DNA of 64,000 nt from NCBI RefSeq assembly GCF_017163705.1, contig NZ_JAFIWB010000003.1:225929-289928 (forward strand), given 5' to 3'. The notes beneath the pieces are model-generated. The model searched no databases. It saw only the letters and a list, made by a program, of their open reading frames with translations, and was not told where the DNA came from. Numbering within the stretch: the first letter of the stretch is position 1; each line of letters opens with the position of its first letter. Shown in pieces: positions 53,691 through 61,908 of the stretch. The stretch is from Xanthomonas bonasiae (GTDB lineage Bacteria; Pseudomonadota; Gammaproteobacteria; Xanthomonadales; Xanthomonadaceae). The position numbers and the translations under genes were made by a program.

Positions 53691-54893
53691 TCAGGCCGCC
53701 GCGCTGCGATGCGCGGCGATCTCGGCCTGCAGCAGTTCGCCGAGGATGCGCACGCCGCGCTCGATGCGTTCTTCCGGCACGGTCACGAACGACAGGCGCA
53801 GGGTATTGCGCTGCGGTTCGACCGCGTAGAACGGCGCGCCCGGCACGAACGCGACGTTGCGCTCGATCGCCTTGGCCAGCAGCGCGCCGCCGTCCATGCC
53901 TGCCGGCAGTTCGACCCAGATGAACATGCCGCCGGCGGGACGGTTCCAGCGCACCTGCGACGGGAAATACTTCTCCAGCGCCGCCAGCATCTGCTGGCAG
54001 CGGCTGGCGTACAGGCTGCGGATACCGGGGATGTGCGCATCCAGGAAGCCGTCCTGCACCGCCTCGTAGACGATGCGCTGGCTGAACGAGGGCGTGTGCA
54101 GGTCCGCCGCCTGCTTGGCCTGCACCAGCTTGGCGTGCACCGCTTCCGGCGCGACCACGAAACCCAGGCGCAGGCCCGGCGCCAGCACCTTGGAGAACGA
54201 GCCCATGTAGATGGCCCCGTCCGGATTCATCGACAGCAGGCTCGGCAGCGTGTCGCCGCTGTAGCACAGCTCGCCATAGGGGTCGTCCTCGACGATGGGC
54301 ACGCCGGCGGCGGCCGCGCGCGCGACCAGCGCCTGGCGCCGGTGCAGCGGCAGGCGCCGCCCGGTCGGGTTCTGGAAGTTCGGCAGGCAGTACATGAAGC
54401 GCGCGCCAGCCAGTTGCGCGTCGTCCAGCGCATCCACCACCAGCCCGTCGTCGTCGGACTGCATCGCCGCGAACGCCGGCTGGAACAGCGAGAACGCCTG
54501 CAGCGCACCGAGATAGCTCGGCGTCTCCACCAGCACCTTGCTGCCTTCGTCGATGAACACCTTGCCGAGCAGGTCCAGGCCCTGCTGCGATCCGGTGGTG
54601 ATCAGCACCTGGCTGGGGCGGATGCTGGCGCCGTCGCGGCTCACCCGCGCCGCCACCCATTCGCGCAAGGGCAGATAGCCCTCGGTCGGGCCGTATTGCA
54701 GTGCCGCCTGCGGCGCCTCGCGCAGCACCTTGTCGCAGGCGTACTGCATGCGCGCCACCGGGAACGTGTCCGGCGACGGCAGCCCGCCGGCGAAGGAGAT
54801 CACCTCCGGGCGTTCGGTGACCTTGAGGATTTCGCGGATCGCCGAACTGGTCAGCGCCTGCGCACGGCGGGAGAACTGGAAGGAGGTCGTCAT
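53691..54893 (-). CDS. PLP-dependent aminotransferase (class I/II, LysN/2-aminoadipate type)
   Basis: A 400-aa fold-type I aminotransferase. Family landmarks: ISFAGGLPSPDTFP near the N-terminus, LQYGPTEGYLPLREW, LITTGSQQGLDL, CLPNFQNPTG, EDDPYGEL and the PLP-binding Lys in GSFSKVLAPGLRLG, ending with GGMFIWVEL and LRLSFV. This set fits the 2-aminoadipate/branched-chain group that also forms the C-terminus of MocR regulators; no DNA-binding domain is attached. The ATG at 54893 was chosen over one at 54906, and neither has a clear ribosome binding site. Substrate cannot be fixed. Confidence 0.93.
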   Translation of the reverse strand: MTTSFQFSRRAQALTSSAIREILKVTERPEVISFAGGLPSPDTFPVARMQYACDKVLREAPQAALQYGPTEGYLPLREWVAARVSRDGASIRPSQVLITTGSQQGLDLLGKVFIDEGSKVLVETPSYLGALQAFSLFQPAFAAMQSDDDGLVVDALDDAQLAGARFMYCLPNFQNPTGRRLPLHRRQALVARAAAAGVPIVEDDPYGELCYSGDTLPSLLSMNPDGAIYMGSFSKVLAPGLRLGFVVAPEAVHAKLVQAKQAADLHTPSFSQRIVYEAVQDGFLDAHIPGIRSLYASRCQQMLAALEKYFPSQVRWNRPAGGMFIWVELPAGMDGGALLAKAIERNVAFVPGAPFYAVEPQRNTLRLSFVTVPEERIERGVRILGELLQAEIAAHRSAAA

Positions 54894-55240
54894 GGCCACT
54901 AGCATAGCGGCAGCATGGCCGCGCTCCACTGTGCAGCGCAGCGCAAGCGACAGCGCCGGCCGGCGATGGACCGGGCCGACCCAGGTCGTGCCTGCGCTGG
55001 CGCAGGCCTGGGTCCGGCAACGTCGACGCACGATGGTGGCGTGGCTACGCGTGGCGGTCCGCAGCAACGGAGCGGCCAGGGTGGCGCGTGCCTCGACCAG
55101 CGCCGAGCGCTGGGCCGGCGCGATCTCGATGCTGCCGACGGGGTGGCTGCAGCGGCAGAGTTCGCTGCGCCGGCCAGCGGACGCCAGCTGGCCCGACACG
55201 GGCGCCGTGTCCTCGCTGGCCGCGCAGACCTGGTGGCCGG
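54894..55240. other. Gene-free gap
   Basis: 347 nt of high-GC sequence between two minus-strand genes. Short open frames exist on both strands but none has a ribosome binding site, domain or plausible composition. Nothing else was recognised. Confidence 0.6.
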
Positions 55241-56272
55241 CTATCGACCCGCTCCGACCACCTGCCCGTACCGCTGGCGCTCGGCGCTGGACGCCGAGGG
55301 GCGCGCGACCGCGCTGGCGAGCGTGGACCTGAGGGTGGGGCTCAGTTGCACGTCTCCGCTGGCGACGGCATCGAGCGTGGTCATCACCAAGGGGCTGGTG
55401 GCGCCACGTGCGATGTAGTTCACCGCCACATCCGCGGCTTCGTCCGGAGCGGAGAGGCGGTAGATCTTCTGCACCGCCAGGGCGCGCACCAAGGCGTCGC
55501 CATCGCCCGAGGCCAGCGAGTCCATCTGCGCAACCGCGCTGCGCTTGAGCGCGTCGGCACCGGGCGAGACGTCGTTCTCGATGGTGCCGATGAAGTTCAG
55601 CGCGGCCACCGCGGTGCGCTGATCGGTCCCGCGCGCGTCCAGGGTCGCCAGGGCATCGGCATAGACCTCCCGCGTTGCCTGGCCAGGCAGGTTGAAGTAG
55701 GTCTCGTACATTTCTGCGTAGAGTCCCTTGTCCTTGCCGGCCCAGATCTGGTTGGCCTCGTCGAGCACCAGCGCGCGTCCCTGCGGCGAGGGCACCAGCA
55801 TGCCGCGCAACATGTCGCGTTCCATCGCCTGGCTTGCCGGCATGGCCCGGTAGGCCTCGGCCACCGCTTGTCTCGCCTCGGCGCTGCCGTCGACCGACGC
55901 CAGCAACCGCGCCGCGAACGCGTCCCGCTCGGCGCGCGACGGCGGCGGGTTGGCGTTCACCCGGGCAAAGAACTCGCGCAGACGGCGCTGGACCTCGCCG
56001 GCGTCGAACGGCGTTGCCGCGTCGGCGGCGCCGTCTCGCATTGGCGCATCTTCGATCGCGGCTTGCGCGGAGCGATGAGGATTGGCCGCATCGATGGCCA
56101 TGCCGAGGCGAACCTGGCCGGAGGAGCCTGCCGGCGCGGCGATCTCGCCTTCCGCGCCAGGCAGGTCCGCGTGCGCATGCTGGTAGAAGTACAACGCGGT
56201 AAAGGCGAACAAACCGCCGACGATCGCCAGCGGCAGGTAGCCGCGACGTACAGGACTCTTCATTATTTTCAT
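55241..56272 (-). CDS. Membrane-anchored helical protein, unknown, paired with the secreted protein upstream
   Basis: A 343-aa protein with one N-terminal membrane anchor (about residues 11-29) after a basic start, and about 310 mostly helical, Ala-rich residues outside the cytoplasm. The segment from about residue 90 to the end looks like repeated helix pairs (for example YADALATLDA, then ALNFIGTIEND). No family was recognised. The single anchor plus periplasmic helical domain recalls dedicated chaperones such as lipase foldases, but their signature motif is not seen. Start at the ATG at 56272; a second ATG 9 nt later is possible and neither has a clear ribosome binding site. It lies 91 nt after the secreted Cys-rich protein gene. 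Confidence 0.75.
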   Translation of the reverse strand: MKIMKSPVRRGYLPLAIVGGLFAFTALYFYQHAHADLPGAEGEIAAPAGSSGQVRLGMAIDAANPHRSAQAAIEDAPMRDGAADAATPFDAGEVQRRLREFFARVNANPPPSRAERDAFAARLLASVDGSAEARQAVAEAYRAMPASQAMERDMLRGMLVPSPQGRALVLDEANQIWAGKDKGLYAEMYETYFNLPGQATREVYADALATLDARGTDQRTAVAALNFIGTIENDVSPGADALKRSAVAQMDSLASGDGDALVRALAVQKIYRLSAPDEAADVAVNYIARGATSPLVMTTLDAVASGDVQLSPTLRSTLASAVARPSASSAERQRYGQVVGAGR

Positions 56273-56307
56273 TGGATTGTCACAGGTCTGGAAGAACACC
56301 GGCACAA

Positions 56308-56339
56308 CCCCGTACCTGCGCTGACGCGCAAGCACGGGG
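56308..56339 (-). other. Two-part hairpin between the secreted and anchored protein genes
   Basis: An outer stem CCCCGT/ACGGGG (56308-56313 with 56334-56339) encloses an inner stem TGCGC/GCGCA (56317-56321 with 56326-56330). It occupies most of the intergenic gap and could set different expression of the two genes. Confidence 0.45.
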
Positions 56340-56363
56340 AGCTTCCGCCATCGCGAGGCGCGC

Positions 56364-56957
56364 TTAGATGCGCTCGTAGTCGCAGGTGCTGCCGCGCCAT
56401 TCCGGCAGATAACCCTGTCGGGAATAGGTGCCGCCGTCGTAGCGACAGGACCAGCCGGAGCCACCTTCCCAGTTCGACTTCCAGCCTGCCGGACAGGACG
56501 ACCGCAACGTGACGTAATAATCCGGATCGCCACCGACCACGTTGACCGTGCCGACACGCTCGCTGAAGAGGATCGCAGCGCGGCCCTTCCAGCCCGGCTT
56601 CGGCGAACAGGTCACGGTTTCCGAACGGACATTGCACGCCGACCACGAGTTGTTGTAACCGCCGTTGATTTCCATCGAACCGACCCGGGTGGGAACCGCC
56701 CATTTGATACCGATATTGAATCCACGGGTCACGCAAGAGCTGTGGCCCGTGGTCAGCGCCACCGAACCGCAGGAACCGCCCTGGTTGCTGAAGCAGTAAT
56801 GCCAGTCCGATCCGTCGATATATTCGGAACGCTGCTGCTTGCCGACCCAGCCGCCGAAGGTGGTTCTCAATTGCGTAGACGGATCTGCAGCGGCGACGCC
56901 ACTGAACAAGAATAGGACCAACGAAAACAAGACGACCCTTACTTTCAATTTCGACAT
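56364..56957 (-). CDS. Secreted Cys-rich protein, unknown function
   Basis: A 197-aa protein with a strong signal peptide (hydrophobic residues 8-18, cleavage probably after VAAA at residue 24). The mature part of about 173 residues has eight Cys, enough for four disulfides, and is rich in Gly, Ser, Trp and Tyr, suggesting a compact extracellular beta-rich fold. Features include DGSDWHYCFSNQGGSCGS, GYNNSWSACNV and GWKSNWEGGSGWSC. No family or active site was recognised. GGGAGAG 4 nt before the ATG at 56957 supports the start. The leader upstream is AT-rich compared with the rest of the window, which hints at acquisition or at a regulated promoter. It probably forms an operon with the anchored protein downstream. 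Confidence 0.8.
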   Translation of the reverse strand: MSKLKVRVVLFSLVLFLFSGVAAADPSTQLRTTFGGWVGKQQRSEYIDGSDWHYCFSNQGGSCGSVALTTGHSSCVTRGFNIGIKWAVPTRVGSMEINGGYNNSWSACNVRSETVTCSPKPGWKGRAAILFSERVGTVNVVGGDPDYYVTLRSSCPAGWKSNWEGGSGWSCRYDGGTYSRQGYLPEWRGSTCDYERI

Positions 56958-57614
56958 ACCACTCTCCCTAATAAATAAGCCAGCCCAAGATGTAGACAAA
57001 TAGCGCGACTGCGTCACACACGACCACCCTGGAAAATGCAGCGAAAACCTCCGCATGGCGTGCGAAGTATTTCGATCGACATTTACCAAGGAATTCCAGT
57101 TGGAGTGACGGTGCGCAGCCTATCCAGGCAATGCTACATATTGGTGGCACGCAAAATTAACTGGATGCAGAAAATCAAATTGTATGAATATTATAATATT
57201 GAACTAATTTGAAAATCCGGTCGGCCGGCCCCGCGCTTGCGCTGGCAGCGACCGCTGCCCACCTTCCCGCAAGATCGCCTCTGAGCCTTCTACGTTGCTT
57301 ATCACGCAGGCATGGCAGTAGCGCTTCAACGCAGCGCCAGCGCAGAGCGCATCGTGCAGCCAAGACGCTGCGGCGCGACCGCTACGCGAACCGGTCGCGC
57401 GCGCGCGGATGCGGGCAGGCTTTTTTGAGCGCAACGCGATGTCGGCAACAGCCATCGCCGCAGGCACAGCCCGATGGCGCAGCCTCACGGCAGCAAGTGT
57501 CGCCTCCCCCATTCCGCCTGCCGGCAAAGTCGATGCCGCCGCGACGGTGACAGGCCGCAACGGTCGCAGCTGCCACTATGGCGGCCGCCGAACAACGGTC
57601 CGCGGGTGCCGGCA
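56958..57614. other. Gene-free gap with AT-rich core
   Basis: 657 nt without a supportable gene. The part at about 57120-57210 is unusually AT-rich (about 38 percent GC in the line at 57121, lower in the next 30 nt) with TATTATAATATT at 57188-57199. It is the likely promoter region for the secreted-protein gene. From 57230 to 57614 the sequence returns to high GC with no recognised feature. Confidence 0.6.
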
Positions 57615-58007
57615 TCAAGCCTGTGCTGCGGCGCCCAACAATTGCCCCAGCGCGGCAGGCGTATACAGACGCACATCCGAGATGGCGGGAAGTGCCGCCG
57701 CCGCGAACAGCGCCTCGTCCAACTGCAGGATCGGGCCGTAGGCGATCGCGGTCTGCGCACCGATGGAGGACAGGCGGCGCAACACGGTCAACCGATAGCC
57801 CTGCCCCCGGTAATAGCGGGTGCCGCCGTCGGCCGGCAATGGCGCTTCGGGATCGATGCGCGCGTGCAGCGGCACGCGGCCAGCCGCGACGGCGCGGAAA
57901 TCGGCATCGGCGTGACGCAATGCGTCGCGCTGCGGCGGCGCGAGCGCCTGCAGATCCAGGCCGAAGAAGGCAGCCGCCGGCAGCATGGGCAGCGGCAGAT
58001 CGCTCAT
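57615..58007 (-). CDS. Conserved-looking protein downstream of feoB, unknown function
   Basis: A 130-aa soluble protein, Ala- and Leu-rich, starting MSDLPLPMLPAAAFFGLDLQ. No domain was recognised. A possible structural core is TRYYRGQGYRLTVLRRLSSI. The ATG at 58007 was chosen from position, as the reading frame extends upstream. It lies 43 nt beyond the FeoB-associated protein gene in the same direction, so it may be the last gene of the feo operon. It could be a chorismate-lyase-like small enzyme by size and by its GxGYRLTVLRR stretch, but this is weak. Confidence 0.65.
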   Translation of the reverse strand: MSDLPLPMLPAAAFFGLDLQALAPPQRDALRHADADFRAVAAGRVPLHARIDPEAPLPADGGTRYYRGQGYRLTVLRRLSSIGAQTAIAYGPILQLDEALFAAAALPAISDVRLYTPAALGQLLGAAAQA

Positions 58008-58050
58008 GGCAGCCGGTGTCGGCGCATCGTTGCCGCCCGCCGCTGCCAGT

Positions 58051-58305
58051 TCAATGCCGGCGCGGCGGTGCCGGGCCGCAGCTGTCGCAGCCACCGCACG
58101 CACCGGCACCGGCGGTGGCCGCAGGCGCGATCCTGCGGCCCATGGCCTGCAACCAGGATGGGCGACCCGGCTTGAGCAGGCGCACGGCGATGGCGCCGCG
58201 CAGCTTGCGTGCGGTGCCGGGAAACTGCTTCTTCAGCACCACCCAGGCGCTGAGCAGGACCGCCAGTGCGATCACCAGGTACTGCAACAGCAGCGAAGCG
58301 CTCAT
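58051..58305 (-). CDS. FeoB-associated Cys-rich small membrane protein
   Basis: An 84-aa protein with one N-terminal membrane segment (about residues 5-24), a basic middle and a C-terminal cluster ACGGCDSCG. Small proteins with a membrane helix and CxxCxxC-like ends accompany FeoB in many bacteria and may help iron handling. It starts one base after the feoB stop, so it is in the same transcript. The role is inferred from position and composition. Confidence 0.82.
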   Translation of the reverse strand: MSASLLLQYLVIALAVLLSAWVVLKKQFPGTARKLRGAIAVRLLKPGRPSWLQAMGRRIAPAATAGAGACGGCDSCGPAPPRRH

Positions 58306-58306
58306 C

Positions 58307-60166
58307 TCAGCCGGCTCCCAGTGCCGCCGCGACCTGGTAGGTGACCAGCGAGGCCAGATACGCCAGCGCGAACAGGTAGAACGCGGCGAAGCTCATCTGC
58401 TTCCACGAGTTGGTCTCGCGCTTGATCGTGGCCAGGGTGGAAATGCACATCGGCGCGTAGATGTACCAGACCAGCAGCGACAGCGCGGTGGCCAGCGACC
58501 AGCCGTCGCTGATCAGCGGCGACAACGCCTGCGCGGCGGCATCGTCGTCGGCCGCCGACAGCGCGTACACCGTCGCCAGCGACGCCACCGCCACTTCGCG
58601 CGCGGCCAGGCCGGGGATCAGCGCGATGCAGATCTGCCAGTTGAAGCCCAGCGGCGCGAACACCGTGGTCATCGCATGGCCGATGCGGCCGGCGAAGCTG
58701 TAGTCGATCGGCGGCAACGTGGCGTTGGCCGGCGCGGCCGGGAACGACAGCAGGAACCACAGCAGGATGGTCAGCGCCAGGATGATGCCGCCGACGCGCT
58801 TGAGGAAGATCGCCGCGCGCTCCCACAGGCCCAGCGCCAGGTCGCGCAGGTGCGGCACGCGGTACGACGGCAACTCCAGCAGCAACGGGTGCTCGCCCTT
58901 GTCGCGGCGCCACTTCTTCATCGTCCACGACACCGCCAGCGCGCTGGCGATCGCGGCGAAATACAGGCCGAACAGCACCAGGCCCTGCTGGTTGAACACG
59001 CCCCAGACTTTTTTCTGCGGGATGAACGCGCCGATCAGCAGCGCGTACACCGGCAAGCGCGCCGAGCAGGTCATCAGCGGCGCGACCAGAATCGTGGCCA
59101 GGCGGTCGCGCGGGTCCTGGATGCTGCGCGTGGACATGATGCCGGGCACCGCGCAGGCGAAGCTGGACAGCAGCGGGATGAACGAGCGCCCCGACAATCC
59201 GGCCGCCGCCATCATGCGGTCGAGCAGGAACGCCGCGCGCGGCAGGTAGCCGGATTCCTCCAGCGCCAGGATGAAGGCGAACAGGATCAGGATCTGCGGC
59301 AGGAAGATCACCACCCCGCCGAGGCCGGCGATGATGCCGTCGACCAGCAGGCTGTTGAGCGGCCCGGGCGGCAGCGTCGCACCGACCCAGGCGCCGAGCG
59401 CCTTGCTGCCGCCGTCGATCAGGTCCATCAGCGGCGCCGCCCAGGCGTACACCGCCTGGAAGATCAGGAACATCACCACCGCCAGGGTCAGCAGCCCGGC
59501 GACCGGATGCAGCAGCCAGCGGTCCAGCGCGTCGTCGATGCGCGAGGTGCGGGTCGGCATCGACACCGCGGCGGCGAGGATGCGCCGCACCTGCTGGTGG
59601 TAGTCGCCCTGCCCTTCGGCCGGCGCCACCGCCGGCGGCAGCGCCGGAGCCAGCGCGTCGAGCCGCTCGACCAGCGCCCTGGCGCCGTTGCGGCGCACCG
59701 CCACGGTCTCGATCACCGGCACCCCGAGCGCGTCTTCCAGCGCCTGGCGGTCGATCTGGATGCCGCGGCGCTGCGCGGCATCGACCATGTTCAGCGCCAC
59801 CAGCATCGGCTTGCCCAGCTCGCGCAGCTCCAGCGCGAAGCGCAGGTGCAGGCGCAGGTTGGTGGCATCGACCACGCACACCAGCACGTCCGGCGCCGGC
59901 TCGCCCGGATAAAAGCCGCGGCACAAGTCGCGGGTGATCGCCTCGTCCAGGCTGGCCGGCTGCAGGCTGTAGGCGCCCGGCAGGTCGAGCACGGCGAAGT
60001 CGCGCCCGGACGGCGCGCGGAAGCGGCCTTCCTTGCGCTCGACGGTCACGCCGGCGTAGTTGGCCACCTTCTGTTTGCTGCCGGTGAGCTGGTTGAACAG
60101 CGCGGTCTTGCCGCAGTTCGGATTGCCGACCAGGGCCAGGCGCAGCGGAACGGCGTCCGCGCTCAT
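58307..60166 (-). CDS. feoB: Ferrous iron transporter FeoB
   Basis: Inner-membrane Fe(II) importer. The 619-aa product has an N-terminal G-protein domain with G1 GNPNCGKT (about residue 14), G3 DLPG and G4 NMVD, followed by Gate motifs and about ten membrane segments. It is shorter than E. coli FeoB (773 aa), a common variant. Its ATG overlaps the feoA stop (ATGA). Confidence 0.96.
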   Translation of the reverse strand: MSADAVPLRLALVGNPNCGKTALFNQLTGSKQKVANYAGVTVERKEGRFRAPSGRDFAVLDLPGAYSLQPASLDEAITRDLCRGFYPGEPAPDVLVCVVDATNLRLHLRFALELRELGKPMLVALNMVDAAQRRGIQIDRQALEDALGVPVIETVAVRRNGARALVERLDALAPALPPAVAPAEGQGDYHQQVRRILAAAVSMPTRTSRIDDALDRWLLHPVAGLLTLAVVMFLIFQAVYAWAAPLMDLIDGGSKALGAWVGATLPPGPLNSLLVDGIIAGLGGVVIFLPQILILFAFILALEESGYLPRAAFLLDRMMAAAGLSGRSFIPLLSSFACAVPGIMSTRSIQDPRDRLATILVAPLMTCSARLPVYALLIGAFIPQKKVWGVFNQQGLVLFGLYFAAIASALAVSWTMKKWRRDKGEHPLLLELPSYRVPHLRDLALGLWERAAIFLKRVGGIILALTILLWFLLSFPAAPANATLPPIDYSFAGRIGHAMTTVFAPLGFNWQICIALIPGLAAREVAVASLATVYALSAADDDAAAQALSPLISDGWSLATALSLLVWYIYAPMCISTLATIKRETNSWKQMSFAAFYLFALAYLASLVTYQVAAALGAG

Positions 60167-60420
60167 GACTGCGCCTCGGCGGCGGCACCGACGCTGACCT
60201 GCACCCGCGCCGCTTCGCTGCGGCGCAGGGCGAAACGGGTATAGCCGACCTGCACCAGCAACGGCTCGCCGCCGACCGGACCGCTGGCCAGCACCTGCAC
60301 CTGTTCGCCGGCGACGAACCCCAGCTCGCGCAGGCGGCGCGCGATGGCGTCGTTGGGCTGGCGGTCGTGCACGGTCTCTACGGTGGCGGTGCTGCGCAAC
60401 GGCATGTCGGACAACGTCAC
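60163..60420 (-). CDS. feoA: Ferrous iron transport protein FeoA
   Basis: An 85-aa SH3-like cytoplasmic protein required with FeoB. The GTG at 60420 is preferred because it yields the family N-terminus (TLSDMPLRSTATV, like the usual L-x-D-L-P pattern); an ATG at 60405 would remove five residues. RRLRELGFVAGEQVQVL is the conserved core. A Fur-box-like site lies 15 nt upstream. The stop overlaps feoB. Confidence 0.92.
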   Translation of the reverse strand: MTLSDMPLRSTATVETVHDRQPNDAIARRLRELGFVAGEQVQVLASGPVGGEPLLVQVGYTRFALRRSEAARVQVSVGAAAEAQS

Positions 60421-60434
60421 GGAACGTTCCGTCG

Positions 60435-60453
60435 AATAAGAATGGTTATCAAT
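60435..60453 (-). promoter_or_regulatory. Fur box-like site of the feo operon
   Basis: On the minus strand TTGATAACCATTCTTATT fits the Fur consensus pattern GATAAT-GATAATCATTATC at most positions and closely resembles AATGATAATGATTCTCATT-type sites. It lies 15-33 nt before the feoA GTG and next to TACAAT, a possible -10 box. Iron-dependent repression is inferred. Confidence 0.7.
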
Positions 60454-60545
60454 TGTAGCACCGTCGCAGCGCATGATGGCGCGGCCGGCGCGGCCAGCTA
60501 TGATTCCCATATGGCTGCCGTTATCCCTCCGTACGAGAACTGCCG

Positions 60546-61334
60546 ATGAGCGATGCATTGCTGCTGGAGCGCTCAGGCAAGGTCCTGACGCTGCGGCTGA
60601 ACCGACCCGAGGTGCGCAACGCGTTCGACGCCGCGCTGATCGCGCAGCTGACCGAAGCGCTGCACCAGATCGGCGCCGATCCGAAGGTCAAGGTGGTGGT
60701 GCTGGCCGGTGCCGGCGCCGCGTTCTCGGCCGGCGCCGACCTGCAGTGGATGCGTTCGATGGCCGGCGCCAGCGAGGCGGACAACCTGGCCGATGCGCTG
60801 GCGCTGGCGCAGCTGATGCGCACCCTGGACGAACTGCCCAAGCCGACCGTGGCGCGGGTGCACGGCGCGACCTTCGGCGGCGCGGTCGGGCTGGTCGCCT
60901 GCTGCGACATCGCGGTGGCCTCCACCGATGCCCGCTTCGGGCTCAGCGAGAGCCGCCTGGGCCTATTGCCGGCGGTGATCTCGCCGTATGTGATCGCCGC
61001 GATCGGCGCGCGCCAGGCGCGGCGCTGGTTCGCCAGCGCCGAAGCGTTCGATGCGGCGACCGCTACCCAGATCGGCCTGGTGCACCAGACCGTGGCGCCG
61101 ACCGCGCTGGACGCGGCGGTGCAGCGCCAGGTGGAACTGCTCGGCCAGGCCGGCCCGCTCGCCGCCGCCGGCGCCAAGGCGCTGGTGCGCCGGGTCGCCG
61201 CCGGCGGCGACAACGCCACGCTGGACCGCGACAACGCCGCGCTGATCGCGCGGCTGCGGGTCTCGGCCGAAGGCCAGGAAGGCCTGAGCGCGTTCCTGGA
61301 CAAGCGCGACCCGAACTGGCTGGGATTCTGGTGA
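60546..61334 (+). CDS. liuC: Enoyl-CoA hydratase family, probable 3-methylglutaconyl-CoA hydratase
   Basis: Crotonase-fold enzyme of 262 aa. Oxyanion-hole glycines are in FSAGADLQWM and HGATFGGAVGL; the catalytic Glu is in LSESRLGLLP. A hydratase of this type beside an HMG-CoA lyase gene (61909) suggests the leucine degradation step from 3-methylglutaconyl-CoA to HMG-CoA. The ACATG-like spacing upstream is short, but the ATG at 60546 gives a normal length. Its stop overlaps the next gene by GTGA. Substrate is inferred from context only. Confidence 0.85.
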   Translation: MSDALLLERSGKVLTLRLNRPEVRNAFDAALIAQLTEALHQIGADPKVKVVVLAGAGAAFSAGADLQWMRSMAGASEADNLADALALAQLMRTLDELPKPTVARVHGATFGGAVGLVACCDIAVASTDARFGLSESRLGLLPAVISPYVIAAIGARQARRWFASAEAFDAATATQIGLVHQTVAPTALDAAVQRQVELLGQAGPLAAAGAKALVRRVAAGGDNATLDRDNAALIARLRVSAEGQEGLSAFLDKRDPNWLGFW

Positions 61335-61732
61335 GCCCGTTCGACCACATCGGCCTGCGCTGCGTCGACCTGGAGCGCAGCCTCGCCTTCTATCGCGCCG
61401 CACTGGCCACGCTCGGGCTGGATATCGTGATGGAGGTGAGCGCGGCACAGAGCGGCGATCGCCGCCACATCGGCTTCGGCCGCGACGGCAAGCCCAGCGT
61501 CTGGCTGACCGATGGCGCCGCCGGCGCCGGCGGCCAGCTGCATCTGGCCTTCGTCGCCGCCGACCGCGCCCAGGTGGATGCCTTCCATCGCGCCGGGCTG
61601 GCCGCCGGCGGTCGCGACAACGGCGCCCCAGGCCTGCGTCCGCACTACCACCCCAACTACTACGGCGCCTTCCTGCTGGATCCGGATGGGCACAACATCG
61701 AAGCCGTCTGCCAGCGGCCGGCGAGCGCCTGA
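61331..61732 (+). CDS. VOC (glyoxalase/dioxygenase superfamily) protein
   Basis: A 133-aa single VOC domain. Metal ligands expected of the fold are visible as His in FDHIGLRC, His in GQLHLAFV and Glu in HNIEAVC. Translation probably starts at the GTG at 61331 inside the liuC stop codon (GTGA), so it is coupled to the hydratase. Coupling hints at an acyl-CoA or aldehyde-related function, but the reaction is unknown. Confidence 0.85.
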   Translation: MSPFDHIGLRCVDLERSLAFYRAALATLGLDIVMEVSAAQSGDRRHIGFGRDGKPSVWLTDGAAGAGGQLHLAFVAADRAQVDAFHRAGLAAGGRDNGAPGLRPHYHPNYYGAFLLDPDGHNIEAVCQRPASA

Positions 61733-61908
61733 GCGGCGCCCTCTGATGGCGCCGCACTTCGCGCAGGCTGTGGCCTGCGCCGCTCGGCAACGGCGCGCAG
61801 CCGTTCACTTCAAGGACTGCATGTGACCGCCACTTCGCTGTTTCCGCCCTGCCCCACGCCGCCTCTCCCGACAGCGCCCGCTTGCGCACCCCAGTGCAGG
61901 CGCCGCCG

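Noticed and set aside
56364..56957. Secreted Cys-rich protein as a known type III effector or lectin
   Set aside because: It has a Sec signal peptide, which type III effectors lack, and no lectin motif was recognisable.
57578..60244. An 888-codon plus-strand frame opposite feoB
   Set aside because: feoB and feoA are certain on the minus strand; the frame is a long Arg/Gln-rich antisense artefact.
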